A DNA stretch of 64,000 nt from Dermacoccus nishinomiyaensis (GTDB lineage Bacteria; Actinomycetota; Actinomycetes; Actinomycetales; Dermatophilaceae): positions 1,550,001 to 1,614,000 of the forward strand of contig NZ_UFXX01000001.1 in assembly GCF_900447535.1 (NCBI RefSeq). Reading direction: 5' to 3'. A program made the translations under genes and the position numbers. Position 1 is the first letter of the stretch. Every line of letters begins with the position of its first letter. Positions 18,162 to 26,362 of this stretch are shown one piece after another. Below the pieces are notes generated by a model, which saw nothing but the letters and a program-made list of their open reading frames with translations, made no database searches and was not told the DNA's origin.

Positions 18162-18482
18162 GGCCAATCCCCTTCGTCGTGACGTGCGCCGTCGAACGGC
18201 GCTGTTCTCGACCGAGCCTAGCCACCGGCGGCGCGTTCGCCCATGCACCGCGCCGAGTCGTCCGATGACGCCGGACGCGGCCGCCGCTGCAGCCCCTTCA
18301 CCGTGACGACCGATGTCCGCCCCAGGCTCCCTGCCCTGACGTCCGCCGCCACGCCCCGTCGCGCCATCGCAGCGAGCAGCACCCGCCGTGAGGCACGTCA
18401 CCCCCGCCGTAGTTGCACCTAGTGCGACGAAAGTGCAACATTGCACTGCTGAAGATTTCAGTGCAACAGCCGAAGGGGGCCC
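18162..18482. other. Divergent intergenic region, DivIVA-like gene and tetR
   Basis: 320 bp with no gene. The left 250 bp (18162-18411) hold the DivIVA-like gene leader and no clear structure. The right 70 bp hold the TetR operator cluster and a GAAGGGGG ribosome site for tetR. Confidence 0.6.
18412..18467 (+). promoter_or_regulatory. TetR operator cluster with overlapping promoter
   Basis: Four copies of the half-site GTTGCAC/GTGCAAC (18412-18418, 18433-18439, 18441-18446 as TTGCAC, 18461-18467) make nested inverted repeats: GTGCAA-CA-TTGCAC (18433-18446) and TTGCACTG-N10-CAGTGCAA (18441-18466). TTGCAC at 18413 can act as -35 with a weak CAACAT -10 17 nt on. The set lies 15 bp before the tetR start, as expected for autoregulation. 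Confidence 0.7.
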
Positions 18483-19115
18483 GTGCACACCACAGCCTGC
18501 ACCCAGCCCGCGTCTCGCACGGCGCGCGCGATGCGGCGTCTCGTCGAGATCCAGGAGGCCGCCGCAACCCTCGTCATCGAGCGGGGTTATGACGGTTTCA
18601 CGATGGACGAATTGGCCGAACGCGTCGGCGTCAGCCGCCGCACCCTGTTCAATCACGTCCCGGACAAGGCCTCGGCCGTTCTCGGCCCGTTCGACGAGAA
18701 CAACCCGCGCCCCGGGGCGCTCGAACTGTTCCTCGAGAAGCAGCCCCACGGCCGATTCGTCGACGATCTCGTCCACGCCATCGACACCGTCATCGCCTCC
18801 GCCGACGACCTGGACGCCACGAGCCCCGGACACCGCGCCCTCGTCAATCGGGCGATCATGTCCGACGCGAAGGTGATGCAACTCGTCGCCCACCGCTTCG
18901 AGGTCGTCGCCGCCATGCTGCGTGACGCCATCGCCCAGCGGGAGGGGTGGGAGCCGTCAGATCTGCGGGCCCGCGTCCTCGCCACGACGATGCTGAGCAT
19001 GCTCAAGCTGACGCTCGAGGATTTCGCGGGCGGCCAGGACGCTCCGCCGATCGACTTCACGACCCGATTCCACGAGGTGCTCGCAGCCGCCGTCGAGGTG
19101 CACGAAGAGCACTGA
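18483..19115 (+). CDS. TetR family transcriptional regulator
   Basis: 210 residues from GTG 18483, preceded by GAAGGGGG. N-terminal HTH: F-T-M-D-E-L-A-E-R-V-G-V-S-R-R-T-L-F-N-H-V, with the usual recognition helix and F-N-H ending. The C-terminal ligand domain is not assignable. It is followed by an MMPL exporter after 162 bp and has an operator cluster at its own promoter, so it probably represses itself and the exporter until a lipophilic ligand binds (inference from the common TetR-exporter arrangement). Confidence 0.88.
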   Translation: MHTTACTQPASRTARAMRRLVEIQEAAATLVIERGYDGFTMDELAERVGVSRRTLFNHVPDKASAVLGPFDENNPRPGALELFLEKQPHGRFVDDLVHAIDTVIASADDLDATSPGHRALVNRAIMSDAKVMQLVAHRFEVVAAMLRDAIAQREGWEPSDLRARVLATTMLSMLKLTLEDFAGGQDAPPIDFTTRFHEVLAAAVEVHEEH

Positions 19116-19184
19116 GGCAGCGACGCCCGCCCTCTCAGACCCCCATCAGCCCTTGTCCGCGAGCCCGCCCGATCGGCCCACGTT

Positions 19185-19226
19185 CACCACCCGTCTCGCA
19201 CCACCGTCTCATCACCACCGTCTCGA
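19185..19226 (+). repeat. Three direct 14-nt repeats between tetR and the MMPL gene
   Basis: CACCACCCGTCTCG, CACCACCGTCTCAT and CACCACCGTCTCGA follow one another (19185, 19199, 19213) about 52 bp before the exporter start. They could be a regulator array or simple slippage repeats; nothing in the sequence decides. Confidence 0.5.
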
Positions 19227-19277
19227 CGCACTGCGTCGCGCATCCTTCGTCCACCCGCCACTCGCAAGGAGATCTTC

Positions 19278-21869
19278 GTGGCAAACATCCTCTACCGCCT
19301 CGGGCGGACGGCTTACAAGAAGTGGCCGTTCTTCCTCGTCGGCTGGCTCATCGCGATCCTCGCGGTCGGTGGTTTCGCCGCCGCCAAGAGCAAGCCGATG
19401 TCCAGCGAGTTCACCATCCCCGGCATCCCGTCGCTCAAGGCGGCCGAGATGCAGAAGGAGCTCTTCCCCGACGCCAAGGCTGCCGACAAGCAGGTCAACG
19501 GCCAGATCGTCCTGAAGGCGCCGGCGGGCCACACGCTCTCCGAGCAGCCGTACAAGGGCCAGATCGACGCGCTCGTCAAGAAGTTGCAGAGCGCACCGCA
19601 GATGCCGAAGGGCGCTGAGGCGCAGACCATCGCGAACCCCGTCGTCGCCGCGCAGATGCAGAGCAAGCAGCTCGTCGCGCAGTCGATGAAGCAGGGCATG
19701 ACGAAGGAGCAGGCCGAGGCGAACGCCCAGGCCCTGTCGCCGCTGTCGAAGGACGGGCGCATCGGCACGATCTCGTGGAACTTCGATGTCGAGAACGTCA
19801 TGGACATCAAGCAGGACACGCAGAAGCAGATCCGTTCGGATGCCGCGGCCGAGGCGAAGAACGGTCTGACGATCGTCGCCGGCGGTCAGGGCATGCAGGA
19901 GATGATGCAGCCCGGCGGCACCTCGGAGCTCATCGGCATCGCCGTCGCGCTCGTCGTCCTCGTCATCACGTTCGGTTCGTTCGTCGCGGCGGGCATGCCG
20001 ATCCTCAACGCCGTCATCGGGCTGCTGCTGGGCACGCTCGGCATCACGGGTGCGACGTACTTCTTCGACCTGCCGGAGACGACGACGGCGCTCGCGTCGA
20101 TGATCGGTCTCGCCGTCGGCATCGACTACGCGCTGTTCATCCTGTCGCGTTACCGCAGCGAGCTGCGGCACGTCGACCGGACGAAGAACGACGAGCGTGC
20201 CCACGCGATGGGTCGTGCCCTCGGGACGGCCGGCTCGGCCGTCGTGTTCGCCGGTCTCACCGTCCTCATCGCGCTGTCCGCATTCTCGGTGCTCGGCATC
20301 GGCATGCTGACGGCGATGGGTCTCGGCGCCGCGGGCACCGTCTTCGTCGCCGTCATGGTCAGCCTGACGCTGCTGCCCGCTCTCATGGGCATGCTCAAGG
20401 GCAAGGCGTTCGGTGGGCGGGTGCGCAAGGACACGACCGCCGACGACTCCGACCACGACTTCGTCAACGGTTCGGTCCGACTCGGTCGCGGCATCCGCAA
20501 GGCTCCGTGGGCCGTCGCGCTCGGCGTCGTCGCCCTTCTGGGCGTGCTCGCGGCACCCGTGAGCAACCTGCACCTCGGCCTGCCCTCCGACGCCACGGCG
20601 GAGAAGAACACCGAGGCGCGTCAGAGCGCCGACCTGCTCGCCGAGGGCTTCGGCCCGGGCAAGAACGCCCCGATGATCGCCGTACTCGACGGACGTGACA
20701 TCAAGGTCTCCGGCACGGACGCCGCGGCGCAGAAGGAACTCGCCGGCAAGCAGATGCAGGCGTACGGCAAGGTCGTGCAGTGGGCGTCGAAGGAGGACGA
20801 CGTCGCCAACGCGCAGATCGTCCAGATGGCGAAGAAGGGTGACGGCGCCGTCGTCATGATCACGCCGAAGACGGGCCCCGCCGACAAGAAGACCGACGAC
20901 CTGCTGACGCGCCTGCGCGACGGTCAGGCCGACATCGAGAAGTCGAGCAACGTCAAGGTCGGCATCACCGGCCAGACGGCGATCGCCGCAGACGTGTCGG
21001 AGAAGCTCAACGACGCGCTCGCGCCGTACCTCGCCATCGTCGTCGGGCTCGCGTTCGTCCTGCTCGTGCTCGTGTTCCGTTCGATCGTCGTGCCGCTGCT
21101 CGCGACGCTGGGCTTCCTCGCCTCGATCCTCGCGACGCTCGGCGTGACGGTGAAGCTCGTCCAGGACGGTATGTTCGGCTGGTTCGACCCGCAGCCCATC
21201 ATGAGCTTCATGCCGACGCTGCTCATCGGCATCGTGTTCGGCCTCGCGATGGACTACCAGGTCTTCCTCACCACGCGCATGCGTGAGGCGTACGCCCACG
21301 GCATGGACGCACGCGACGCCGTCATCGACGGTTTCCGCCACTCGGGCCGCGTCGTCGTCGCCGCCGCGCTCATCATGATCTCGGTGTTCGCCGCGTTCGC
21401 CTCGCAGGACAACGCGCTCATCAAGACGATCGGTGTGTCGCTCGCGACGGCCGTCTTCCTCGACGCGTTCCTCGTGCGCATGATCCTCATCCCGGCCGTC
21501 ATGCTCATGCTGGGCAAGCACGCCTGGTGGATCCCGAAGTGGCTCGACAAGATCATGCCCAACGTCGACGTCGAAGGTGAAAGCCTCAGCCAGCACGGCG
21601 CGCGCCCCGGCTCGCCCGAGCACGCTGCGGAGCGCGCAGCCGCCGGCACGACCGATGGGGTCGCCGCTGCGGCTGCCGGCTCGGCCGCCTCGTCCGACGC
21701 TGCGGGGACGGAGACGACGGACGCGGCCGCCTCGGAGCACGCGGCCACGACGCCCGGTCTGCACGGCGCGACGCCGGCGAGCATCGTCGAGGAACTCTTC
21801 GCCGGTGAGAGCCACTCGACGCCGAAGCACCTCGCCCGCGACGACGAGGACCGCCCGCGTACGAGCTGA
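19278..21869 (+). CDS. MMPL family RND transporter
   Basis: 863 residues from GTG 19278, with AAGGAG 7 nt upstream. Twelve membrane helices in two halves, each preceded by a large extracytoplasmic loop. Helix-4-type motifs are visible: G-L-A-V-G-I-D-Y-A-L-F in the first half and G-I-V-F-G-L-A-M-D-Y-Q-V-F in the second; their Asp-Tyr pairs carry the proton relay in MMPL proteins. The last ~100 residues are an Ala/Thr/Glu-rich cytosolic tail. MMPL pumps export lipids or lipophilic compounds using the proton gradient. Likely controlled by the TetR gene upstream. Confidence 0.92.
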   Translation: MANILYRLGRTAYKKWPFFLVGWLIAILAVGGFAAAKSKPMSSEFTIPGIPSLKAAEMQKELFPDAKAADKQVNGQIVLKAPAGHTLSEQPYKGQIDALVKKLQSAPQMPKGAEAQTIANPVVAAQMQSKQLVAQSMKQGMTKEQAEANAQALSPLSKDGRIGTISWNFDVENVMDIKQDTQKQIRSDAAAEAKNGLTIVAGGQGMQEMMQPGGTSELIGIAVALVVLVITFGSFVAAGMPILNAVIGLLLGTLGITGATYFFDLPETTTALASMIGLAVGIDYALFILSRYRSELRHVDRTKNDERAHAMGRALGTAGSAVVFAGLTVLIALSAFSVLGIGMLTAMGLGAAGTVFVAVMVSLTLLPALMGMLKGKAFGGRVRKDTTADDSDHDFVNGSVRLGRGIRKAPWAVALGVVALLGVLAAPVSNLHLGLPSDATAEKNTEARQSADLLAEGFGPGKNAPMIAVLDGRDIKVSGTDAAAQKELAGKQMQAYGKVVQWASKEDDVANAQIVQMAKKGDGAVVMITPKTGPADKKTDDLLTRLRDGQADIEKSSNVKVGITGQTAIAADVSEKLNDALAPYLAIVVGLAFVLLVLVFRSIVVPLLATLGFLASILATLGVTVKLVQDGMFGWFDPQPIMSFMPTLLIGIVFGLAMDYQVFLTTRMREAYAHGMDARDAVIDGFRHSGRVVVAAALIMISVFAAFASQDNALIKTIGVSLATAVFLDAFLVRMILIPAVMLMLGKHAWWIPKWLDKIMPNVDVEGESLSQHGARPGSPEHAAERAAAGTTDGVAAAAAGSAASSDAAGTETTDAAASEHAATTPGLHGATPASIVEELFAGESHSTPKHLARDDEDRPRTS

Positions 21870-21900
21870 GCGTCAGACACCCGGCCGGCTGAGCGCTGAC

Positions 21901-21948
21901 CGACGAAGCGGGCTCCGCGACCATCTGGTCTCGGAGCCCGCTTCGTCG
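21901..21948 (+). terminator. Terminator after the MMPL gene
   Basis: 17-bp perfect inverted repeat (21901-21917 with 21932-21948), 14-nt loop, 31 nt past the stop. It also faces the 3' end of the SDR pseudogene on the other strand. Confidence 0.85.
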
Positions 21949-22023
21949 TGTCAGGAGCTTTCGTCCGTGAGGTGCCTGGTCCGTTGGGCGCTGCATCCGT
22001 CAGGGGTTTCGCCCCTCAGCGGT

Positions 22024-22765
22024 TCAGACGCGCGGCAGGTCGACGCCCGTCGTCGCAGCCGCGAGGGCCCACACGGATGCTGCGAGGGTCGGGCCGTTGG
22101 CGCTGCGGTACACCGGCACCTCGGCGGCCTCTCCGGTCATGCCGGTGCGGCTCTTCGGGCCGTAGAACGCGCCGTTCCGGGCCGCCGGGTCGGTGGCGGC
22201 CATGAGTTCGGGCCCGGCGCCCTGGACGGCGTCCATGCTCGGCAGCACGTCGAGGTCCATGATGCGCATCATCATCGTCGTGCGTCCGGAACCGAGCGCG
22301 GCGGCGCCGGCGCTCTGCAGGTTGGTCTTCGTGTAGCCGGGGTGCGCGATGGTGGAAAGGAGCCTCCAGCCGCGCTCCTGCGACACGCGGGCGAGATGCA
22401 GGCCCATGAGCAGGTCGGCGAGCTTCGACTGGCCGTACGCGCGCCACGAGGAGTACTTCTTCTCCCACTCGAGGTCGGCGAAGTTGATCGACGCCGCCTG
22501 CGCGGCGATGCTCGACATCGTCGTGACACGCGGCGCGCCCCTCCAGCAGCGTCGGCAGGAGCAGGTTCGTCAGGACGAACGGGCCGAGGAAGTTGCTGCC
22601 CCACTGCAGTTCGTGGCCGTCCTTCGTCAGCATGCGCTCCGGGGGCGTCATGACGCCGGCGTTGTTGACGAGGACGTCGAGCCCCTTGCCGTCGCCGCGG
22701 ATCTCGACGGCGAGGGCGTGGGCCGAAACGTCGAGGCGGCGCTTCGTCGCGTGGTGCAACCCCAC
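22024..22765 (-). pseudogene. Short-chain dehydrogenase/reductase, N-truncated and frameshifted
   Basis: Two frames together give one SDR. Frame one carries [14 protein letters not shown] (the SDR NNAG motif) and runs to [11 protein letters not shown]; frame two takes over with T-T-M-S-S-I-A and the catalytic Y-G-Q-S-K (Y-x3-K). The switch is near 22527-22533 and fits loss of one base. About 60 N-terminal residues with the cofactor-binding T-G-x3-G-x-G are absent; the DNA upstream does not encode them in any frame. The deletion plus frameshift make a working enzyme very unlikely. It resembles the retinol-dehydrogenase-like/WWOX-type SDR branch common in actinobacteria. Confidence 0.85.
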
Positions 22766-22891
22766 CCGCTCGGGTGGGTATGCCCACGGCCGCCCGGGAT
22801 GCGGGAGGCGCGGCGGGCCCGCGCGCCCTGCTCCTGACGGGGCAAGGCATTCAACACCTACTCGCCGGTTCGGGACCGGCCCCCAATTCTC

Positions 22892-22917
22892 GGTTAATGG
22901 TCGTTAACCTAGGCCGC
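22892..22917 (+). promoter_or_regulatory. Palindrome overlapping a leaderless bioB promoter
   Basis: GGTTAA-N6-TTAACC (22892-22909) is a perfect palindrome. Its right arm contains TAACCT (22905-22910), a TANNNT -10 box placed exactly 7 nt before the bioB ATG, with no ribosome site, as in actinobacterial leaderless genes. A regulator bound here would block RNA polymerase. A biotin-responsive repressor such as the TetR-type BioQ is a reasonable guess, but the site does not match the BioQ consensus as I remember it. Confidence 0.65.
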
Positions 22918-23955
22918 ATGACTATCACCGACGCACCGCTCACGCAGGCTCCCACGTCCGACGAGGACGTACTGGCGCGCGCTCGCCGCATCGTGCTCGA
23001 GGAGGGCAAGCCGCTCGGCTACGACGACCTCGTCGAGGTGCTGCGCACAGGTGACGATCGCCTCGAGGAGCTGCTGCAGCTCGCCCATGAGGTGCGCCTG
23101 AAGTACAACGGTGACGAGGTCGAGGTCGAGGGCATCGTCTCCCTCAAGACGGGCGGCTGCCCCGAGGACTGCCACTTCTGCTCGCAGTCGGGGCAGTTCA
23201 CGTCGCCGGTGCGTTCGGTGTGGCTCAACATTCCGCAGCTCGTGCGCGCCGCGAAGCAGACGCGCGAGACGGGCGCGTCGGAGTTCTGCATCGTCGCCGC
23301 CGTGCGCGGGCCGGACGCGAAGCTCATGGAGCAGATGCGCGAGGGCGTCAAGGCGATCCACGACGAGGTCGACATCCAGGTCGCCGCGTCTCTCGGCATG
23401 TTGACGCAGGAGCAGGTCGACGACCTGCGCGACATGGGTGTGCACCGCTACAACCACAACCTCGAGGCCGCGAAGTCGTACTTCCCCGACGTCGTCACGA
23501 CGCACACGTACGAGGAGCGCTGGGAGACGTGCACGATGGTCAAGGCCAGCGGCATGGAACTGTGCTGCGGTGGTCTCGTCGGCATGGGTGAGACGCTCGA
23601 GCAGCGCGCAGAACTCGCGTCGCAGCTCGCCGAGCTCGAGCCGCACGAGGTGCCGCTCAACTTCCTCAACCCGCGCCCCGGCACGCCGTTCGGCGACATC
23701 GAGCCGATGGAGTCGAACGACGCGCTGCGCACGATCGCCGCGTTCCGTCTCGCACTGCCGCGCACGATCCTGCGCTACGCGGGCGGCCGCGAGCTGACGC
23801 TCGGTGACCTCGGCACGCGTGACGGGCTCATGGGCGGCATCAACGCCGTCATCGTCGGCAACTACCTGACGACGCTCGGGCGCGACCCGAAGGAAGACCT
23901 GTCGTTGCTCGGCGAGCTCAACATGCCGATCAAGGCCCTCAACGCGACACTCTGA
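22918..23955 (+). CDS. bioB: Biotin synthase
   Basis: 345 residues. Radical SAM enzyme that inserts sulfur into dethiobiotin. The cluster motif is G-G-C81-P-E-D-C85-H-F-C88-S-Q, the C-x3-C-x2-C radical SAM pattern. Y-N-H-N-L-E and later R-P-G-T-P motifs are also as in BioB. ATG 22918 is chosen because the upstream open frame (to 22774) lies over the operator and promoter. Directly followed by bsaP (17-bp gap); bioA, bioF and bioD lie 2.4 kb downstream after an unrelated peptidase gene. Confidence 0.97.
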   Translation: MTITDAPLTQAPTSDEDVLARARRIVLEEGKPLGYDDLVEVLRTGDDRLEELLQLAHEVRLKYNGDEVEVEGIVSLKTGGCPEDCHFCSQSGQFTSPVRSVWLNIPQLVRAAKQTRETGASEFCIVAAVRGPDAKLMEQMREGVKAIHDEVDIQVAASLGMLTQEQVDDLRDMGVHRYNHNLEAAKSYFPDVVTTHTYEERWETCTMVKASGMELCCGGLVGMGETLEQRAELASQLAELEPHEVPLNFLNPRPGTPFGDIEPMESNDALRTIAAFRLALPRTILRYAGGRELTLGDLGTRDGLMGGINAVIVGNYLTTLGRDPKEDLSLLGELNMPIKALNATL

Positions 23956-23972
23956 CGCGCCCTGCACGAGAG

Positions 23973-24284
23973 ATGACGACGATGAGTGACGCGACGCTGC
24001 CGGGCCGCGACCAGGGTGCGGTCGTGGGGGGCCCGGCTGTGCGTGGGCGGGGTTCGCAGGTCGCGGCGGCGGGCAACTCGGGTGATGCGCCCGCGTTCTG
24101 CACGCGGTGCGGCTTGGCGCCCGAGGCGGCCGACCACGCGACGTGCGCTCGGTGGCTCGCCTCGGAAGAGCCGCCGCGCTTCTGCGCGCAGTGCGCGCGG
24201 CGCATGAAGGTGCAGATCATCCCGACTGGATGGTCGGCCGAGTGCTCCCGTCACGGCGCGATCAGTGGCGGCGCCGGCGTCTGA
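23973..24284 (+). CDS. bsaP: Biotin synthase auxiliary protein
   Basis: 103 residues, small Cys-rich protein. The C-terminal half P-P-R-F-C71-A-Q-C74-A-R-R-M with G-W-S-A-E-C91-S-R-H-G matches BsaP, shown in mycobacteria to be needed by their BioB for turnover. A second C-x2-C pair (C43, C46) and C58 lie in an N-terminal part that looks like a degenerate extra copy (F-C-T-R-C-G). The position right after bioB supports the call. The start could also be ATG 23982. Whether the six cysteines hold one or two metal sites cannot be told here. Confidence 0.85.
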   Translation: MTTMSDATLPGRDQGAVVGGPAVRGRGSQVAAAGNSGDAPAFCTRCGLAPEAADHATCARWLASEEPPRFCAQCARRMKVQIIPTGWSAECSRHGAISGGAGV

Positions 24285-24331
24285 CCGCGCGCGGCCGGCA
24301 GACGCGACGTCGGGGGTGACCCGAGTCACAT

Positions 24332-24354
24332 CTGAACGTATCCTGAGGGTTCAG
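24332..24354 (+). promoter_or_regulatory. Inverted repeat upstream of the M1-like peptidase gene
   Basis: CTGAAC-N11-GTTCAG, 40 bp before the start of the peptidase gene. It may be an operator; no regulator can be named. Confidence 0.35.
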
Positions 24355-24394
24355 GCATCGACAGGGGTCGAGGCCGATGTCGCGAGGGGGAACG

Positions 24395-25798
24395 ATGCCC
24401 GAATTGACCTGTTCACACGTCAGCCGCCGGAATGCCCTCCTGGGCGGTGCGGGCGCCGCGGCCCTGGGCTGTGTCGCCACTTCGACGACGTCAGCACTGG
24501 CCGACACCACAGACCCCTCGTACCCGCGCTTCGGCGACAGCCGCTACCGCGTGCTGCACTACCAGATCGGTGACACGATCCTCACCGGCAGCTCGCCGCG
24601 GCTCTTCGGTTCGACGACGATGACGTGCGTCGCTGCGCGATCGATGACGAACCTCTTCGTCGACTTCCAGCACACACCGAACGTCGTGTCGATCAACGGC
24701 AAGGCCGTGCGATTCTCCAGGACGTCCAGCGTCGCCACGACGTACGGCGACCAGGGCGGGCATCGCCGATTCACCGTCAGCGGCTTCTCGCTGCCGGCGG
24801 GAGCGCGATTCACGCTCAAGGTCGGCTACAACGTCTCCGCCGACGCGAACCGCACCGCCTCGCTGTTGAGCGCCGGGGCGTACTTCGTCGTCGCCGGCGA
24901 GCCGATCGCCGCCACGCACTGGTTCCCGTGCAACGACCGGCTCGACGTGAAATCGACCTACGGCGTCAGCATCTCGACCCAGCGGGCCAACCGGGTCATG
25001 CTGGCGAGGCCGACCTCACAGACGTTCTACACCTCGGGCCGCACCGCGATGACGAACATTCGCTTCGCTGTCGCCGAACCCAGCGCCACCTACCAACTCG
25101 GCCTCGCCGTCGGGCCGTTCAGCGTCACCTCGGGTACGTGGTCGATCGGCGGGCGTGACGTTCCCTACGGCGTCGCGGCACAGCCGGGGCTCACGAAGTC
25201 GACCCTGCTCGATCACACCCCGCGGGCCTTGTCGTACTTCGCGGCGCGCTACGGCAGCTTCCCCTTCTCGCACGCGGGCGGGGTCTTGGTCAAAGACATT
25301 GGTGTGGGCGCTCAGGAGACCGTCGGCGGGCCGACCTACGACGCGTCCTGCAACACAGCCGCGTTCGTCGCCCACGAGAATGCGCACATGTGGTTCGGCA
25401 ACAGCGTGACCGCGGCGAGTTGGGCGGACGTCGTGTTGATCCAGGAGGGCCTGGCGCAGCTCCTGGAATGGGACTATGTGCAGATGTTGCGTGCCACGTC
25501 AGGCACCTCCGCCGCGATGTGGGCTCCCCTGCTGACGCCGCCCACGACCTGGCGCGTGCCGACCCACATGAAGGTGGCGAAGCTGACGTATCAGTACGCG
25601 GGTGGCCTCATGCGGGAGCTGCGCCGTGAGATGGACGGCTCGATCGAGCAGGCGCGCGCACCGCGCTTCACGGCATTCCTGCGCACGTTGGCCACGGGCC
25701 ACGCCCACTCGAGCATCACCCGCGCCCAGTTCAAGGCCGAGGCGCAGAAGGCCGCGGGCAAGGATCTCAGCGGTTTCCTTCGTCGCTACGGCATCTGA
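24395..25798 (+). CDS. Exported M1-like metallopeptidase
   Basis: 467 residues from ATG 24395, chosen for GAGGGGG just upstream (ATG 24377 is the alternative). A twin-arginine-type signal, S-R-R-N-A-L-L followed by an Ala/Gly-rich run, ends near A-L-A-D. N-terminal beta-rich domain, then the zinc motif H327-E-N-A-H331-M-W-F-G-N and the third ligand E351 in I-Q-E-G-L-A-Q. The gap between H331 and E351 is 19 residues; M1 enzymes normally have 18. The GAMEN exopeptidase motif is replaced by G-A-Q-E-T. A conserved-type Tyr is in T-Y-Q-Y-A-G-G. Probably a secreted aminopeptidase-like enzyme with altered substrate end recognition. Confidence 0.75.
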   Translation: MPELTCSHVSRRNALLGGAGAAALGCVATSTTSALADTTDPSYPRFGDSRYRVLHYQIGDTILTGSSPRLFGSTTMTCVAARSMTNLFVDFQHTPNVVSINGKAVRFSRTSSVATTYGDQGGHRRFTVSGFSLPAGARFTLKVGYNVSADANRTASLLSAGAYFVVAGEPIAATHWFPCNDRLDVKSTYGVSISTQRANRVMLARPTSQTFYTSGRTAMTNIRFAVAEPSATYQLGLAVGPFSVTSGTWSIGGRDVPYGVAAQPGLTKSTLLDHTPRALSYFAARYGSFPFSHAGGVLVKDIGVGAQETVGGPTYDASCNTAAFVAHENAHMWFGNSVTAASWADVVLIQEGLAQLLEWDYVQMLRATSGTSAAMWAPLLTPPTTWRVPTHMKVAKLTYQYAGGLMRELRREMDGSIEQARAPRFTAFLRTLATGHAHSSITRAQFKAEAQKAAGKDLSGFLRRYGI

Positions 25799-25804
25799 TC
25801 TGCG

Positions 25805-26215
25805 CTACTCGGGCCGCGCGGCATCCGTCGTCCCGACGGTGGGATCCACGACGGACGAAGACGCGGCGGCTCGTCGCGCCTTCGCCCAGCACACCCATGC
25901 GCCGAGGCACACCATGACGATGGCCACGAGGTGCACGATCACGGCGGCGATGTCGCTGAACGGCGCGACCAGGATGACGAGAACGGCGAGCACCCCCACG
26001 ATGAGCGCGTAACGCATCATGAAGGGCGCGGCGGCGCGGTTGGCGTCGAGCAACGCCTCAGGGGTGCGTGCAACGCCGCGCGGGCGCAGCGCGAGCCTAC
26101 CGCCGAAGGGCAGCGTGCCCGACGTGATCGAGCGTGCGAGCCACGCCGTCATTGCTGCGATGGCGGCGAGGACGCAGGCGCCGATCATGGCGGTCACCGC
26201 GAGATCCGTGATCAT
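25805..26215 (-). CDS. Small membrane protein, SdpI-like
   Basis: 136 residues from ATG 26215. Three hydrophobic helices: near the N-terminus, about residues 70-90 and about 95-115. Between helices one and two is R-P-R-G-V-A-R-T-P-E-A-L followed by A-N-R-A-A-A-P, which resembles the loop of SdpI-family proteins (G-x-R-T-x-A-T and H-R-A-A-P). SdpI confers immunity to the SDP peptide in Bacillus; most actinobacterial homologs have unknown roles. Convergent with the peptidase gene (6 bp apart), divergent from bioA. Confidence 0.55.
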   Translation of the reverse strand: MITDLAVTAMIGACVLAAIAAMTAWLARSITSGTLPFGGRLALRPRGVARTPEALLDANRAAAPFMMRYALIVGVLAVLVILVAPFSDIAAVIVHLVAIVMVCLGAWVCWAKARRAAASSSVVDPTVGTTDAARPE

Positions 26216-26236
26216 GGCCTCACAGTAGCGAGAACG

Positions 26237-26268
26237 GCCGACAACCGCGGAAGGACGCGGTTGTCGGC
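26237..26268. promoter_or_regulatory. Long hairpin in the bioA divergent promoter region
   Basis: Perfect 13-bp inverted repeat (26237-26249 with 26256-26268) around a 6-nt loop, between the SdpI-like gene (starts 26215, minus) and bioA (starts 26363, plus). Terminator-like in shape but placed at gene starts, so an operator or 5' leader hairpin is more likely. Confidence 0.5.
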
Positions 26269-26362
26269 GCTCGATCCTAGGGTGAGACGCATCACGCCGC
26301 CCGTGCTCGAGGCCGCCTTCCGGACTCGCGGGTAACCGGGCGTGGGATGAGAGGATGCGGCC

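Noticed and set aside
19212-21830. 872-codon open frame antisense to the MMPL gene
   Set aside because: Low-complexity Arg/Asp/Val composition typical of antisense frames in GC-rich genes; the MMPL protein is complete.
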